From Mycteria americana (taxonomy: Eukaryota > Chordata > Aves > Ciconiiformes > Ciconiidae): 64,000 bases of DNA. Both the position numbers and the translations under genes were made by a program. The number at the start of each line of letters is the position of its first letter. Within the stretch, counting starts at the first letter, position 1. This document shows, piece after piece, positions 35,480 through 49,640 of this stretch. The notes below the pieces were generated by a model that saw only the letters and a list, made by a program, of their open reading frames with translations, did not search any database and was not told where the DNA came from. The stretch covers positions 49,021,001-49,085,000 of the forward strand of contig NC_134371.1 of the NCBI RefSeq assembly GCF_035582795.1, given 5' to 3'.

Positions 35480-38400
35480 TCCCTAAATGACTTTGGTTCA
35501 ATTTGGCTTAAATGAGTGTTGGCAGCTTGGCAAACCATTATAAATCATAGATTAGTGTTGAGAGTCATGGCAAGGCTATCACTAGGTAACTCATGGTGTG
35601 CTGCTGCTTGTAACCCAAAGTACCAGGTTTCTACTATTTCAAGTCTGTCATTAGAACAGGGCAGGCAAATTCATGCAGTAATTTTATTGTTTTGATGCTA
35701 TTAAAAAACAATGCTTGAAATGGAAATGTTCTAATAAAATTTTGACTTATACGCTCATACCTATTGCTCTTGACAATGCAGCTTATTTACTACTTACTGT
35801 ACACATTTTTTTTTCATGAAGAATCTGAAATATTAACAATAAATAAGGCTTCTGAAATTTCTCAGGAAATATCTTCTTTTCTATTAAAACCTGGACAGCA
35901 TACTCCATTTATCGGAACTTTGAATTAAATCGGTACCCTGAAAACAGCATCATTTCCTAAGTGAAAACTTTTGCCATAAGCTATTCAAGCCACAGCAATG
36001 TGCTATGCCCAGCTACAATGAACTATCTTGCATCCATCTGTCATTGCTTAGAAGACATGGAAAATATGCTAGCATTCATGCTGCTTGAACTTACAGCCAC
36101 CTAACTCTGTCTTATTAGACATCTCCCGTGAATGACTTCAAAACTCTTCCATTAAATATGTAGATTTAATCATACTACATTAAAGAGCCTAGGTCCTGGT
36201 ATTATTGCACATCTATGTGCAAGCAAACAAGTGGGAGGATCTGATAGTCATGAATAATGTTAAAGTATAAGCTCAAAGAGCAAAATGAAGAAGACACACA
36301 GGATGACTGGAGTTGGAGGAATCCATGATGACACAAGGACAGAGAACCAGGGATACCCATAAAATTATGGGTGACAAAAGTAACAAGAAAAAGCAAACAA
36401 AAGTCAGCAGTGATTATGTCTCTGAAGACATAAAAAAGTAGAAGACGTGGGTCTGCAAGATAATGTGAGAGGCTGAAACATCCAACTGACCTAAGAGATC
36501 ACAAAGAAAAAAGTATGCGGGAGCTTATTTCTACATAGGTTTTTGGTCGTTATCAGGCATGTGAGAGACTGTTCCTGTTATTCATATATTGTCCCCTAGA
36601 CTATGGAAACCTTGAATCTACTCCCCCAGTCTGTCTTTTCTGATCTTGCTGGCAAAATCCCCAACTAACTTCTGCTGCTTTTGCACACAACATTATGCTG
36701 CTGTTCAGAGCACATCTAAGGTTGGAATTACTGTGAAAAGAGAGGAATAACAGGATAAGATTCATGTGGAAATCTGCTATGCTTGAGCTGGAAGGTGGCA
36801 TCTTGGTTTTAAAATGTCAATGAGGCAGCTGCTAGCAATGTGTCTTCACTGTGGCCCTTGGACTCAGATTTCTGTTTGCTAGAGCCCAGCCTGGATTACT
36901 ACCCTAGAAAGCTGCAAGGCACATCTGTTTTCCTAGGCTTTTTCTAGGTGTGGGACAAGAAATGATCACTGTTTCTTGAAGAGTCTTTTGTTGGCAATGA
37001 CTGACGTTTTTTGTCTGAACCACAGTTTAATTTATACCATGTAACTCCATGTTTTGTCATTCTGTAATTTCAGTAACGTGAATTAAAATACATATATCAG
37101 CACTGGCTGGAATGTAAAAATGGCTTTCTGTTACCTTTGCAACACTGAGCCAAACTGCACATGTTAAAATGCAATCACAATACGTTGCTTTACCAGATAG
37201 ATACAATCTACTGAAGTCTTTCCAGACAAAGATGCAAAGCATTTTTTTCAGTTGCACAAGTTATTCAGTTTTTAATTTATCCTCGTTTATATAACCAAAA
37301 CACATTTTCCAAAATGTAAGAGCAATGGTGGCTCATTTCACTGTCAGACATCACAGTGCTGCTACAGCTGACAAGTTTTATAATTAACCATACCAAAACA
37401 AAAGTAGGTCTCTGTGCCTTAGGCTCAAGCTTTTTATATTGTGAAGCATGAACTGCATAAACGACATTTCGTTAGTGATGTATACTTCAACATTATTACA
37501 GAATGATTTTACTTCATTCTCCTGGGAGGTTGAAAATGGAGATCTAAATAGAGGATCAGCCAGCTTTCACAAAGGAGACAGAAAGGGAAAAAAAGAAAAA
37601 CCAAACCCAGGAAATTAAATGTGCATGCATAGGATTGAAATTCATAATCCAATTACTTGAAAAAGCCTGGTGGAAGACATAAAAAAGCCTAAATACACAA
37701 AATGAAATAGCAAGAGCTTAAATAAGGCTACTTTACCTAAAATATTCTGATTACTACTGCAGGTCACACATCTATTCTGCAACATCATTTTTAGAAAAAA
37801 GCAGCAAAAAAGGTTTTCATATAGTACAACTGCATATCTAATGAAAAAGGAGATATAAAAATAGAATGTGTAGTAGGGATGATAACAGCAGCAGTGTGTC
37901 ACATGCCATGTGTGTTTCTGTTCCAGTTCCCTGTTTTCCATGGTTGATACCTTAAAAATATAATTTATGATGGCATTTTCTGGAGTAGAATCTGAAAATG
38001 AAGTCTTGTGTGCATCTGAGAGAGAGACAAAAAATCCTGTCATAGCTTCTGGATGCCAGGAAACAAAAACTAGAGTGCATAGAAATAGTGATTCCCACTA
38101 TAAAAAAATGTCTTCCTAAAAGGATTTAAAAGAAATTTTTATGGTTGAAGTGAAAGAGGGTTCAAAGATGGATCCTGGCTTTGAAGCGCCATGCACAGAG
38201 ACAAACTGGCTCAGCCATGTGGGAGCTTTTGAAAATCACATGAAGTTTGTTAGCTAAATTCCCAGGCATTGCTAAGGCAGGATGTGATCAACATGCATGA
38301 GCAGGTAACTTTTTGCTACGCATCCAAATGACTAGTTAAATGCATCACTACAGAGGCCTCTAGGGCAAACAACAAATCTCATCTATTTTTCTACAGTTTA

Positions 38401-40878
38401 TATGAGATAGAGAGGTACGTAAGGCCTTTGGAGTTAGAGGGAAGTTGCTGTAATAGGGAAGGAGTATTGTTTTGCCCTAATGAATCTTTTGGATCAATTT
38501 ATGCCTGTACAACAATGTAGGTCACAGAAATAAACTAAATTGTGCTTGAAATAGTTAAGAAAATCAGGAAATTATTTACATTTTTGGAAAAGAGTAAGCT
38601 GTGTCAATACCAACAAGAATCTCACTATTATCAAAGATAACTTTAGCTTTTTATCTGATTAAGCTGCAAAGGTTTAACAGGATTAGCTTGACAGGAGAAA
38701 AATAAAATTAGAGGCTACACTTTAAAACAAAGGCTCATCCATGCACAAGAAAAAACATGTTTTTTCAATGCCAAAACTAAGTAAATATCACCCTACATTA
38801 TGAAAAAAACCCAATCTTCTTGCATTTACTAGAGTGCCTCATGAGCAGTGGAAAACCAAACTCTGGTATATGCTGGATTTATAATGTCTAACTAGTCTTT
38901 GGATCGGGCTGCAAAATCTAGCCACTTATTCCGATGTTTTTTCTGAATAGAACAGATTACAAAGTTCTTTGCTGAGAAAAAATAAAGTGTTTCTTTTTCT
39001 TGGATGCTGTAAATATCCTAGAGACTATAGTAAACACTTGAGAAAAACAAAAGGGAAAATTTAGTAAATGTTTAATTGCTCTTTGAAGCCAGAGTTCAAC
39101 ATCGCCTGCCTTGGTTTTGCTAATTTGTGCCAGGAACACTTCAGACATGCTAGCTAAATAATAGTACCACCACCGGTAACTTCACCGATAACTTTGTATC
39201 TTGTTTTGGTTTTAGTAATGCTGCAACTTCAGGGCTCTGCAGAGTATCTATACCTAACTTAATGAAAATACTCCTGGTCACAATCAGCTTTCTCAGCTGT
39301 AAGCTCCACCCTGAAGACAGTTTGTGATTTCATCTGTTTGGCAGATACCTCTTCTGGACTACGGTGTGCTATTTCGGACAATAGTGTCACACCTAAGGCA
39401 TGGGGGAAAGGAATAAAATAAATGGTACAGTCTTAACACATACTTCATTCAAGAACTTTTCTCTGGAAGCCAAGCAAATCGATGCTATTTACTTCAGGAA
39501 TAGGAGTAAAGTTCTGAATTTTTAAAAATTAAAACCTTTCAATATTGTTTCAGAAAATCTTCCCTCTTTCAGCAATGCACTCACAGTCATTATTAATACA
39601 GTGTGTTAATACAGGCTTTAAGCCTTTGTGGAATACAGAGAGACTTAAGCATGTATTCAACTCTTTTCCAGAAGCAAAGTGAAGGAAGTGGAGAACTCTA
39701 TGAACTCTTGAGACCAGCTACAGGAATACCAAATGATTGGTCAGTCATGGTAATTCTTGCTACTAAATGACATTATATTTAAATGTATTATAAAATAGCT
39801 TGTACATTGTCACAGGAAAGCCTTCATTCTCATAGGTCTGCATAGCAGCATCCTGTAAATTTGCAACACTGGGCTTTAATTAGTGTCTTTGTTACCACAG
39901 CATTGAGAGACACAAAGAGATTGGCAATTCCATAGCTGTAGAAACAAAGGAACACTTCTTCTTCAATTATATCCAATGTAGGTAGTCAATAAACTGGAAG
40001 GGCACAGAAATACCTCTACTTGTTTTGAATTAGTAAATCCGGAGAAATAAAATTACAGGTAACACTTTAAAGTAGCACTTCATGTAATGTGAACATTAAT
40101 TCAGCTTAAGGGAGACATACTCTTTTATGCTAGCTAAGTGATGCTTGACAAGTTGACAGCAGAATCCTTAGGCAACTACAATTAAGGAAAAAGCCAAACA
40201 AATGTAAGGTCATACTCTTTCCCCATATTGTGACAAAGAGGAAATAACATTTTAGAAATTCTGGTGTACTTTCACACACTGCTATGCTGTACTTGATCAC
40301 ACTGGCTTTAGTTTTATACAGTCTGGAAAGACTGGATTCTCTACTGCAAATGCCACCGGAAAACATGAGATGTCTGTCTCTCATTACGCTGTAGTTCTCA
40401 GAAATTGAAGGCATGCAAGGAATGGCCACTAACAGGAATGACTCCTAGTTAGATTGTGTGCCCAGGAAATGAAGTCAGCAAGACTGGGGAATAACGAGGA
40501 GCACAGTGAAACACTGCTGTAGAGAAGGGAATGGGACACTGCTCGTGGAGGGGCACGAACAGGAGTTGAACTGGGGAGGGGGGGAAGCTGTGGAAAGGAG
40601 GAGAAGCAGGTCGTGACTGTTAGAAAGCAGGAGATGATTCCTCATCAGAGAGGGACAGAAGAGCTGGGCAACTGAATCATACCCATGGCATCCATGGTGC
40701 CTGGGAGCATGCACAGAACATGCTTTGGGAAAAAAAAGGCAAGAAATAAGTAAGATGAGGGATACTACAACAAGAAAAGGCGTAGTAAGCATCAAACGGT
40801 GCATCAAAAACATGAACAAGTAATTTACCTTTGGACATATAAGAGAACATTGATGATGCAAGTAATGACTGAACAAGT

Positions 40879-41344
40879 CAGAATCACAGAATCACAGAAT
40901 CGTATAGGTTGGAAAAGACCTTTAAGATCATCGAGTCCAACTGTAAACCTAACACTACCAAGGCTACCACTACACCATGTCCCTAAGCACCTCATCCAAA
41001 CGTCCTTTAAATACCTCCAGGGATGGCAACTCAACCACTTCCCTGGGCAGCCTGTTCCAAGGCTTGATAATCCTTTCAGTGAAGTAAAATTTCCTAATAT
41101 CCAGCCTAAACCTCCCCTGGTGCAACTTGAGGCCATTTCCTCTCGTCCTATCGCTTGTTGGTGTGATGGCACTCAGGATGATCTGCTCCATCAGCTTCCC
41201 CGGCACCGAGGTCAGGCTGACAGGCCTGTAGTTCCCCGGGTCCTCCTTCCGGCCCTTCTTGAAGATGGGCGTCACATTTGCTAATCTCCAGTCAGCAGGG
41301 ACCTCCCCAGTTAGCCAGGAAGTCAAAAACACTGTAACAGGCAC
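40879..41344 (-). mobile_element. CR1 LINE, 3' part with internal deletion
   Basis: On the minus strand the copy opens with a reverse transcriptase segment ([40 protein letters not shown], then [13 protein letters not shown]) and jumps near 41155-41165 to the extreme ORF2 C-terminus ([37 protein letters not shown], ending LRDMV). It finishes with the CR1 3' terminal repeat, GATTCTGTGATTCTG-like, at about 40880-40895. Most of the RT palm and the connection region are absent, yet the frame stays open across the junction. Known CR1 copies are usually 5'-truncated; an internal deletion is less common. The element is antisense-neutral to SNX7, i.e. on the same strand, inside intron 8. Confidence 0.9.
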
Positions 41345-43385
41345 TGTGTTTGTCCCTGAGTTTAATGACTGAGACTCACACTGTTATCTTTAAGGTAGGA
41401 TTTTGTTTTCTACTGAAAGCATAAAAATCATATTCTGATTCTCAGGTTTCTGAGATTCCCTTCCTGAAGTTTCACTCCCAAATAGCAAAAGCAGATGCTA
41501 GGGCTTCTTTTTCCACTGTTTTCAGGAGTTCATTACACACCTGTAGTTTGTAATATAAGGTCCTCTGACAGTAATCACTTCTCCAATAATGAACCATCAG
41601 CATTAACCACAGGTCTCAAATAAACACATATTTTAGATCAAAACTCCCAATCTAATACTAATTTTATCAAATTCTCTTGAATGTCAGGATTAAGATAACG
41701 ATTTTCTGATAAAACAGAAAAAAATTGGTAAGCTCTCACTTTGCAAACAAGGAGTGATACAGTTAGCGCAATGTTTTCTATTATTGCAACCCCTGCAGTA
41801 AGGTAAGGTATTTTTTCCTAAAAACTAGATCTACCAAGACATAACAGCAAAAAACATTTTATGCAGATTTCAATATTCAAGAAAAGCACCAACAAAGAAT
41901 AATGTCTCAGTATAAACCAATTTGTCCAGTATTTGAGAGGCTATTTAAGAAGAACCACTGGCAGTTACAGAGGTAGCCGAACCATCTTGTGCAGTTTGTG
42001 ACTTAATGATAGTAATTTCATGTACAGTACGAGCTTTGGCATTCTGAATTAAAATTCTAATTCAGCAAAAAGCATTTCTAGACAGGAAAGGGAACCAAAG
42101 AATTATTTTAGTGTTTTAATTTAGCTAATAATTCATTAACAAAATATTCCAATATATTTAGCATCGTTTTAACATACGTATTGCTGATATAGAAGTCAGA
42201 GATCATCAATAACTGAAGAAAATGTGAGAGGATGCCAAAAGCTTGCTGCCTGATTTCAGAAAATATTTTGATCTTAATATGTAACAACAGATTGTCAATG
42301 TCTGTGCATCTCCCAGACTGTATGTTAATTAATTAGACTTGATGATCAAGAGCTCTGTCTTTTCAATTATGTTTTAACAAAATGATTTGTAAAATCAGGA
42401 CACTGTCATTGGCTAACGGGCAATCCATAAAAAGTTCAAAATACAGGACTGGAAGTTACAGATGTCAACATATATCTGTGAAGATTACTAATTTATGATT
42501 AATAGATGGCTTAGCATATTCCCAATTTTCTTCCCAAAATAAAGAGAAATTACTTAAAAAAATTCAAGACATCTGGGATATTTTCAAAATGCGCACTTCA
42601 ATCAACAACGTGTTCCCCATGAAGAAACTTCACAGAATGCTTAACATAGCTTGTTACATGTTTTCAAGTTCTCTCTCTTAGTATATATTCTTGTAAAAGG
42701 GAATTCTTATCAAGAATATTAGCTGTGGCATTTGAGTTGAAAATAAAAATCTAATTTCAACCACTTTTCTTTCTTTCTGAAGTATTAAGTTTCAATTATA
42801 AAAAGATTCTATTTATTAATTGTATACACTTGCAGCATTTATGTTTTTTTAAAGAAGTGCAATAAGCTTTTCATATTGACTTCTCAAAATTGTATTGTTC
42901 TTTATCCTTGTAAAATCTGGTTATTTCACGAAAGACAATTCCTTAGGGGAATAACAACAAGGACTTCATGAATGTGCTGTCTGAAATGGAATCACATTTA
43001 AACGTTTTCCACATACAAGATCATTTACACAAGTTTGAGCTTTCCAGAGGGCTTCTTCATGCAGTTACAGCAAAAGGTTTCCAAACTGAAATATAGCAGC
43101 TGACATTGAACTGAAAAATGCGTTCCAAATGGTTGTGGTTAGTAAAACAAGAGTGCCCTCTGTCGATGATGAACTCAGGATCAACCACTTGGGCACAAAT
43201 AAAATAGGTTTTGCTTGAAAAGTGTCAAGTTAAGGATAACTGTCTCCCTCTTCCCGCAAAAACTGATGCTGAAGTTAACCCAGGTTTGAAGTAAAATGCA
43301 AAAATTCCTCTTTACAGACAACCCATGGACTTCTCCACTGAAATAATAAATTAAAAAATAACATTGCTATGAGAAAGTGTTTTAC

Positions 43386-43538
43386 CTCTTCATAATAACG
43401 GAGATTATTCTCAGCCACATTAGTGAATGTTGATCTCATATCACACTGCATGTTTTGCTTCCACCTGTCCCAGTCTGCTTTCAGAGCATTATTGGCACAT
43501 TCGACTTTGTCTTCAAGTTTCCCAATCTCTTCTGAGAA
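43386..43538 (-). CDS. SNX7: SNX7 exon 8: last BAR helix
   Basis: The 153-bp, phase-0 exon encodes 51 residues, FSEEIGKLEDKVECANNALK then ADWDRWKQNMQCDMRSTFTN and VAENNLRYYEE. It is the final long BAR helix; the EEIGKLEDKVECANNALKADW stretch is almost the mammalian SNX7 sequence, while the downstream part diverges more. The acceptor (CACATTTAG) has a poor pyrimidine tract and the donor is GTAAAA. The exon was not evident from simple open-frame length because it is short and embedded in AT-rich introns. Confidence 0.94.
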
Positions 43539-46500
43539 CTAAATGTGAATTGTAAACATTAAAAAATATTAGTAAAGTCACCATTTCAAAAGTGATTGAA
43601 ATCAAGTGATTGTAGTGCAGACAAACAGAACTGCAGAACCCAGGTTGGTATTTAACTTAGCACAGAAAATCATTCCCCAGGGATAAATTTAAATTTTATT
43701 CTTAATGAATAACTCGGTACAATTTCTGAAATATTAATAACAGAAATTCTAGACCAGAATTAAAGTGTTGCTGAAGACATTTTTATTGACTGAGAAGTTA
43801 CAGACTCTGGCACCTCTTTGCTAGCACTTGACAGTAATGCATCTAAAAAGGAAAATATAGAGGGCTTTACTTAAGCAGAATCAACTATAGAAATTAGATT
43901 TGGCTAGAAAAACTGAGAAAACCCTAACAGAACCTTTGATAACCTCAGGAGAAACCAGAATGGGGAGAAGACAGCAGAAATCAAAAGCACAAACTTTCTG
44001 ATTTCTTGCCTGTCACCTTGCAATCTTTTCTTGTGGAACTAACCTCTGTGTGACCATGTGAGGGAGACAGAAATACAGAAGCAGAGAAAGAAATTAAAAC
44101 AAAGGACTTCTGCAGAGAAGAAACTCTTTCACAGCAATCCAGGATCAAAAACCTTGAGGGCTACTCTACAGACATTATTTTCTTCTAATTACTGTAGATG
44201 CACAAAGTGACTTTTCAGCTAATGGGAATGAGTAAGTGGACAGAGGCCCTCTCTTTAATGAGTCTTCTAGTTCTCTCAATAATTTTGTTACCTATTGTCA
44301 TTTACTAATCAGCTGTGTCAGTTCTGGCTGGCACCCAGTCACAGAACGAGGTACATCTTCTGCAGCTACAGTGCAAATTCATCTGCTGGGACTGCACAGC
44401 GACTGTCTGCAGCAGCAGGGAGGTCAGGCAGAAGCACCACCAATAGGGAACATCAAGCAGGAAAAGTTAATCTGTTATTGTTTCCATTGCAACTCAGGTG
44501 CCATACACCTTCCTCTTCTTCCTTGCATTCTGCTGTCAGGCAAATTGGTTTTTCGTCATATAACACCCCTGTAAAGCTGGATAGCTCCTCGTGGTCCCTG
44601 CAGAGCTGGTGCTTTCATCGATAGGAACTTCAGGATTCCAGGATTAACTGCCAGGATTTCCAAGGAATGCTTAGGCTCTTGGCCGAATGCAGAAATGTCA
44701 AAATTCAGAGCAGGATGTGGAAAGTCTCGGCCTTCCAGCTTGGACCATGCAGGAAGGACAGCGTTGCAGTGCAACAGCCGGCAGTGCTGCCGCCATCAGA
44801 AACTAACTAAGCAGCACTGCCTGAAATGGTCACAGCAACTGAGCCCAATGCTTTATTCACAAACCACGGATCCCAATTCAGTTTGACATACTAGAATCCT
44901 TCAGCTCTTAAAGTAGCCAAAAACTCCTTAGCTAGTAAAACTGAAAATTTCATCTGAATGGATTTTCTCTACATTCCACGATACACAGATGAATAAACAT
45001 TTTTAGTCAGACTTGATTTCTACACTGATTTTCCTTGCCACACTTCTAGATTAATGAAATACTGGTTATTAATCAAGAACAAAACGCAAAATATTATTTC
45101 TACTTTACTGAAAAGTCCACGTTCAATTACCTAGCCAGACCAGTAATCAAACTATGGACAAGGGTAATTTCAACTACCAACACTGTATTCAATATGAAAA
45201 GGTTAATCCAAAGTTTAAATGTGGGAAAATTACCTTTAAAGAAATTACAGGCAGCTGGATTCAGTATCTTGGGCACGTCTCAAGTTAATTGCCTTTCCTT
45301 CAAATACCAAAAATGAATGCACACAGAATACTGAAAACAGTGAATATTTTTAGATGATTTAGACTAGGAAAGGCAGTTGAATCCATTTTCTGCTTTTGCA
45401 AGAAAGAAGTCCCTATATGGGAATGAGCTAGGCTACACACGTAAAGAACTTCTCCAACTTAGAAGTCCTGGCTGCAGCAGCTTCCCCTTATCTCATTCTT
45501 CATATCTTTATGACATTTATTTTACAGTTTGTTTTTGTCTTGCCTTTTCTAGGAACTACGAATTTCTTCCACGGTGTAGTCACAATGTGATGTGGACAGG
45601 CAGACTCTGTTCTACATCCCTGCCTGGATATGCAGTTTAAACATCACCCTCTAAAGCCCAAAAGAAACTGTGTGTGGTATCAAGGCAAGGGTTGGGCTTA
45701 AGGTCTAAAGACAGCATTATGCCACATCATCTCAAGTAGAGAGGTTTAAGATCTACTTTTTCACAACTGAAAAGAAACATAAATGCCACCCTTTTCAGCT
45801 GCCATGACAGCAGAAATCAAAGAAGAATGGCTTGGTCTCAACACAAACATCTACCTAGCGTGCTCCTCATTTACAAGGTGGAAATTGTTACAATTTCACC
45901 TGTAAATTAAATATGATTCTGAATCAATTTTCTTAACATTGATCTCACTGAGGCAGCTAGTGTGACAAATTAAATCTCACATCAGTGATCCCCAGAGAAG
46001 GACAGCACAGTGCTAACCAGACATCGGACCATGGCCCAGGAAGGTGGGAGCTAGGCACTGCTAGGGCAGAGCGCTACCAGATGTGAACAGTGCCACCTGT
46101 AGCCAAAGAGACTTGGCCCCATAGCCAAATTACCTGGTAAGTGACACAGCATTTTACACTATCTCACTATGCAAAATAGCATGAATTTCTATCTGCTACA
46201 TGAATTAGTTCTACAGCTTGGTGATACTAACCCTTTTTAGCCTGGAGTTGAAACGTAAGATATATTCAGAATGTGATAGGTTCAGCATTTCATCTCTCTA
46301 CTAGTTTCAAGCCTGAACACTAGAATCCTTAAGTTAGCATTTAATGCTCATCCGGTTCTGTCAGAGCACATTATACCAACCTTTTGTCAGAATTACTATT
46401 AGCACTAGTGGCAGTACCAAAACTGTTAAAAACTCCCAAACCACAGAGGGATGCACTAGCATTGCTGTGTATGCCTTCCGAATGGAGCATGTGAGTGACG

Positions 46501-48090
46501 GAGCCACAGACTCCAACACCTTTACAGCCAGAGCTCTGGAGCTAAGAAAGGTCTAGATAAGCAGGAGGACACCAAAGTCCTCCCAAATATCTGTCAGAGC
46601 CTGCATCCAAAATCACAGTCTTCATAGCCCTAACAACTGCCTTCTTTGTGGACTAAATTTCGGAGTGGGAGACAAGGTTTTGGCTTTTTAGCAGCACCAC
46701 AAGCAGCTTTATAAAAGCTTGATGGCAGAAGCACAGCTCAAGAAAACATTTTTGCCCAGCCAATGAGCCTGACATCTCGTAAGGTTTAATTTGCGATTCC
46801 TGCCTATTTCAGCTGCACTGACCTTGGGGATGTTTTGTATTCTCCTGCTGTATAACCTCCTGTTTGTTAAATCATTTAATGTTTGCCGTGACCAATGCTA
46901 AAGATCTCACAGCCTTTTATCAGCTCTAATGACAGTCTGAGATTCCTTATCTATGGTGGAAATGTACTTCAAATGAGATTAGAGTTCCTGCCACTCATTG
47001 TCAGCAGAATTTCTGGCTACTAGATTGCACTGACAAGTTCAATCTGACATCTGTGAGATCATTAGAAGCTACATGAGTTCTGCTTAGGAATAGAAATGTG
47101 CAAATACAGCTGTAAACTCAGTGTTTGACACCAATTCCAATAACAGCACCTGTGGTATGACCCCCTTTTATTCTGAAATCAGTCTGGTTAGATAATGTCA
47201 GCAAAATATTTCAACACATAATAAAAATTAAAACATAGTAAAAAACTGATTAAGAAAACAGTTAAAAGTTACTTGAATGGTTAAAAATAGCAGTACACCA
47301 TTTTCTGTGGCCAAACTATCACTAATAGAAAAAGCCTTCAACTTCTAATTAAGAAAAAGTCTTCAGGATACAGCTGCCACTCAATTAGAGAACACAGGAT
47401 TTTATGATCAGATTAGGCTAACAGACATCTGTTTTACTGCTCTCATGAGACTGCAAGGAGAATCAGGCTCTCAGAAACAGGATTTTTTGAAATGAGTAAG
47501 AAATAGAGGGGTTGGAAAGATAAAGCAAAGATCTGAACACCTGGGTAATCACACTGTCCAAATGCTTTTACCGAAACTGTAAACACAGTTTTGGAAACAC
47601 AGAAACAGTGAAAAAAGACCAGGTTGTGCAAACTGATCTCAAAATTTTACTGGAAGCAAGTACAAACATCTCATTATGGAGTAAACCATTGTCAGTATCA
47701 AATCAACATGGTATGATCAATACTATGCTAAACAGAAAAATACTCCTTTTTTCTGTAACAGTTGAGGAAAAGAGAGTGCATGCACCTTGTCTGAGGACTC
47801 CATCAGATTGTAACAGAAATACATTCTGAAAAGACCACATCCTGCCAGGCAATGTTCCCTTCCCTACAGTGGACAGCAATAAGACTAGCTGCTAAACAAG
47901 CTGTATGAAATTGCAATTCATCGCTGAATCGCTCTGTGCAAATGCAACTGTTTTTAGCAGGTTGCCAACAAACCATACAAATGGGAAGTACTGATTAAAA
48001 GGGACGCAATGTTGAAAAGCTGACATAACTAGCTGCATACAAATAACTTGTGCAATGACGTATAACACTCCGTCCTGCCAGCATAAATTC

Positions 48091-48150
48091 TTAGAATCGT
48101 AGAATCGTAGAGTATCTCAAGTTGGAAGGGACCCATAAGGATCATTCGTA
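48091..48150 (-). mobile_element. CR1 LINE 3'-end fragment
   Basis: The plus strand reads AGAATCGTAGAATCGTAGAG then GTTGGAAGGGACCCATAAGG ATCAT, which is the reverse complement of a CR1 3' end with its terminal repeat. Similarity stops at about 48150, where a GC-rich block of unknown origin begins, so the copy is severely 5'-truncated. Confidence 0.8.
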
Positions 48151-48370
48151 ATCTATACTGTGCTTTTACATGCCACGCAACTCAAGTGTGCTGCCGGCAC
48201 GCGAGGCACCCAGGGCGCAGGGTGCTGGGGACGTGGGCAGGCTGCAGGAGCCTGCAGCGGGTCTGCCAGTGCCCTCACAGGGCAGCATGGGCATACGGTG
48301 GCCTGCAGCCAGCAGAGGACGAGGACCTGCCATTGCTGCCCCAACTCCCAGCCTAGGGGGGGTTCTCCAA
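48151..48370. other. GC-rich block beside CR1 fragment
   Basis: A roughly 220-bp GC-rich stretch with several CpGs and CTGCAG/CCTGCAGC words follows the CR1 3' end inside intron 7. It gives open frames on both strands without recognisable domains. It may be part of an unrecognised mobile element or an isolated GC-rich island. Confidence 0.4.
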
Positions 48371-49553
48371 CTTACCATCCTCCGTGCATTTTATAACAGC
48401 TTCAAACTTTATATGTAAACTAAGGACAAAGGGCAGGAGAAGCGGCAGAGGAAGTAGAGAAACAGAAACAGATTAGAGAACATAAAGGCAGTGAAATGAG
48501 AGGACAATATAAGTAAACAGAATTTCTACTTCAGGAAAAAACAAAACCAGAGGTATTTACTTACTGTCCCACTGCAGTACACAGAGGCAAATTCTTACAA
48601 AATATACCCTAGCCATCATAGATATCAGACAGTGATAATACATGCTCATTTATTCAGCTCAGTGGCAAGAAATCAAATAAAAATATGCACTTCAAGTGCC
48701 AAAAACTATCTAAACAGCTCATCTTAACTTGAAAGCTGATTATGACAACTCTAATAAAAAGCATCTGAAATGTCAAGGGCTTTCTCCTTTGATGTACTAA
48801 AAAGTTACAGTGATTATTATTTAGTAATTTTTATATATTACTTACACTGTATAACACTTTGAGTTAACACTGTGCTAAAAGGACATTACTTAGGCTGGAG
48901 AGTTAAACAATCAAAGATTTAAAAAATGTCAATGCCCATCGCAGAAGTTCCTTTTAATCGGCCTGCTGAGCCTCAGTGATGGGTTTGGGGATGCCTACCC
49001 CCATGGGCTACCAGTTACACTCTGACTTTGCTAGAATGAATGAAGGTGTCATACTGGAAGTAAAGTATGCCTGGGCCCAACCAGATAAGACAGAAACCTG
49101 AAAGAACAGAATCCAGAATGTTTTATTTTAAATAAGTTTAATGAACAGCTTTGCTCACTCTAACCACCTCCTCTCCCTCTCCTACATCAATGGAGCAGCA
49201 GCTACAAGAGCACTGCAGCAAGTCTTACTTTCTTTTAACTCCCAGTGTGGAAGTAAACAGAAAGGCTAAAAATAAGCTGTGGTACAGTCTATGTTGACAA
49301 AACACAGTGGTTGCCCACTATTACCAGTCCTTTGCTCCAGCAGACTATCTACTGAAGTTTTGCATCTTTCTCATGACCGCCTTTGCCTGGCATGCATAGC
49401 TACAAAGACCAAACCTTTTCAGAATAAGTATGAGAATTATAGAGAGACCATCCAGCTACAAAGCATGGCTTCAGAGGAAGTGCTTTCTTCAGGGGATCAT
49501 CTTTTGCAGTTAGAATAAGGCCTAGAAGATTTCAGCTTTCTGTACATACTCAC

Positions 49554-49640
49554 CAGATCCTTTTCTGTCTTTTTATTGGCTAAAGCATCAACTTTGGAGT
49601 CGAGCTCGCCTTGAATTTGGTCTCTCCTTTTCAAAACACC
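49554..49640 (-). CDS. SNX7: SNX7 exon 7: BAR domain, short exon
   Basis: The 87-bp, phase-0 exon encodes 29 residues, GVLKRRDQIQGELDSKVDAL then ANKKTEKDL. It is the tip of the BAR helix pair; KRRDQIQ.ELDSKV is a typical SNX7/SNX30 sequence. Because its length is a multiple of three, skipping would leave the frame open while shortening the BAR tip, so a cassette form is possible. The acceptor is ATTAAG and the donor GTGAGT. Flanking introns are about 3.5 kb and 6.0 kb. Confidence 0.94.

Larger units (their letters stand above)
34841..43385 (-). other. SNX7 intron 8
   Basis: This 8.5-kb intron has a GTAAAA donor and an AAG acceptor. It holds a 21-A run (35459-35479) and the internally deleted CR1 copy (40879-41344). 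The remainder is AT-rich unique sequence without a convincing exon. The stretch at 42100-42900 is especially AT-rich. Confidence 0.85.
43539..49553 (-). other. SNX7 intron 7
   Basis: This 6.0-kb intron contains a short CR1 3' end (48091-48150) followed directly by a GC-rich block (48150-48370). Otherwise I see only AT-rich single-copy-looking DNA. Open frames in 44236-44890 lack codon bias or recognisable motifs. Confidence 0.85.

Noticed and set aside
40799..41284. 161-residue open frame on the plus strand
   Set aside because: It is the antisense shadow of the CR1 copy on the minus strand.
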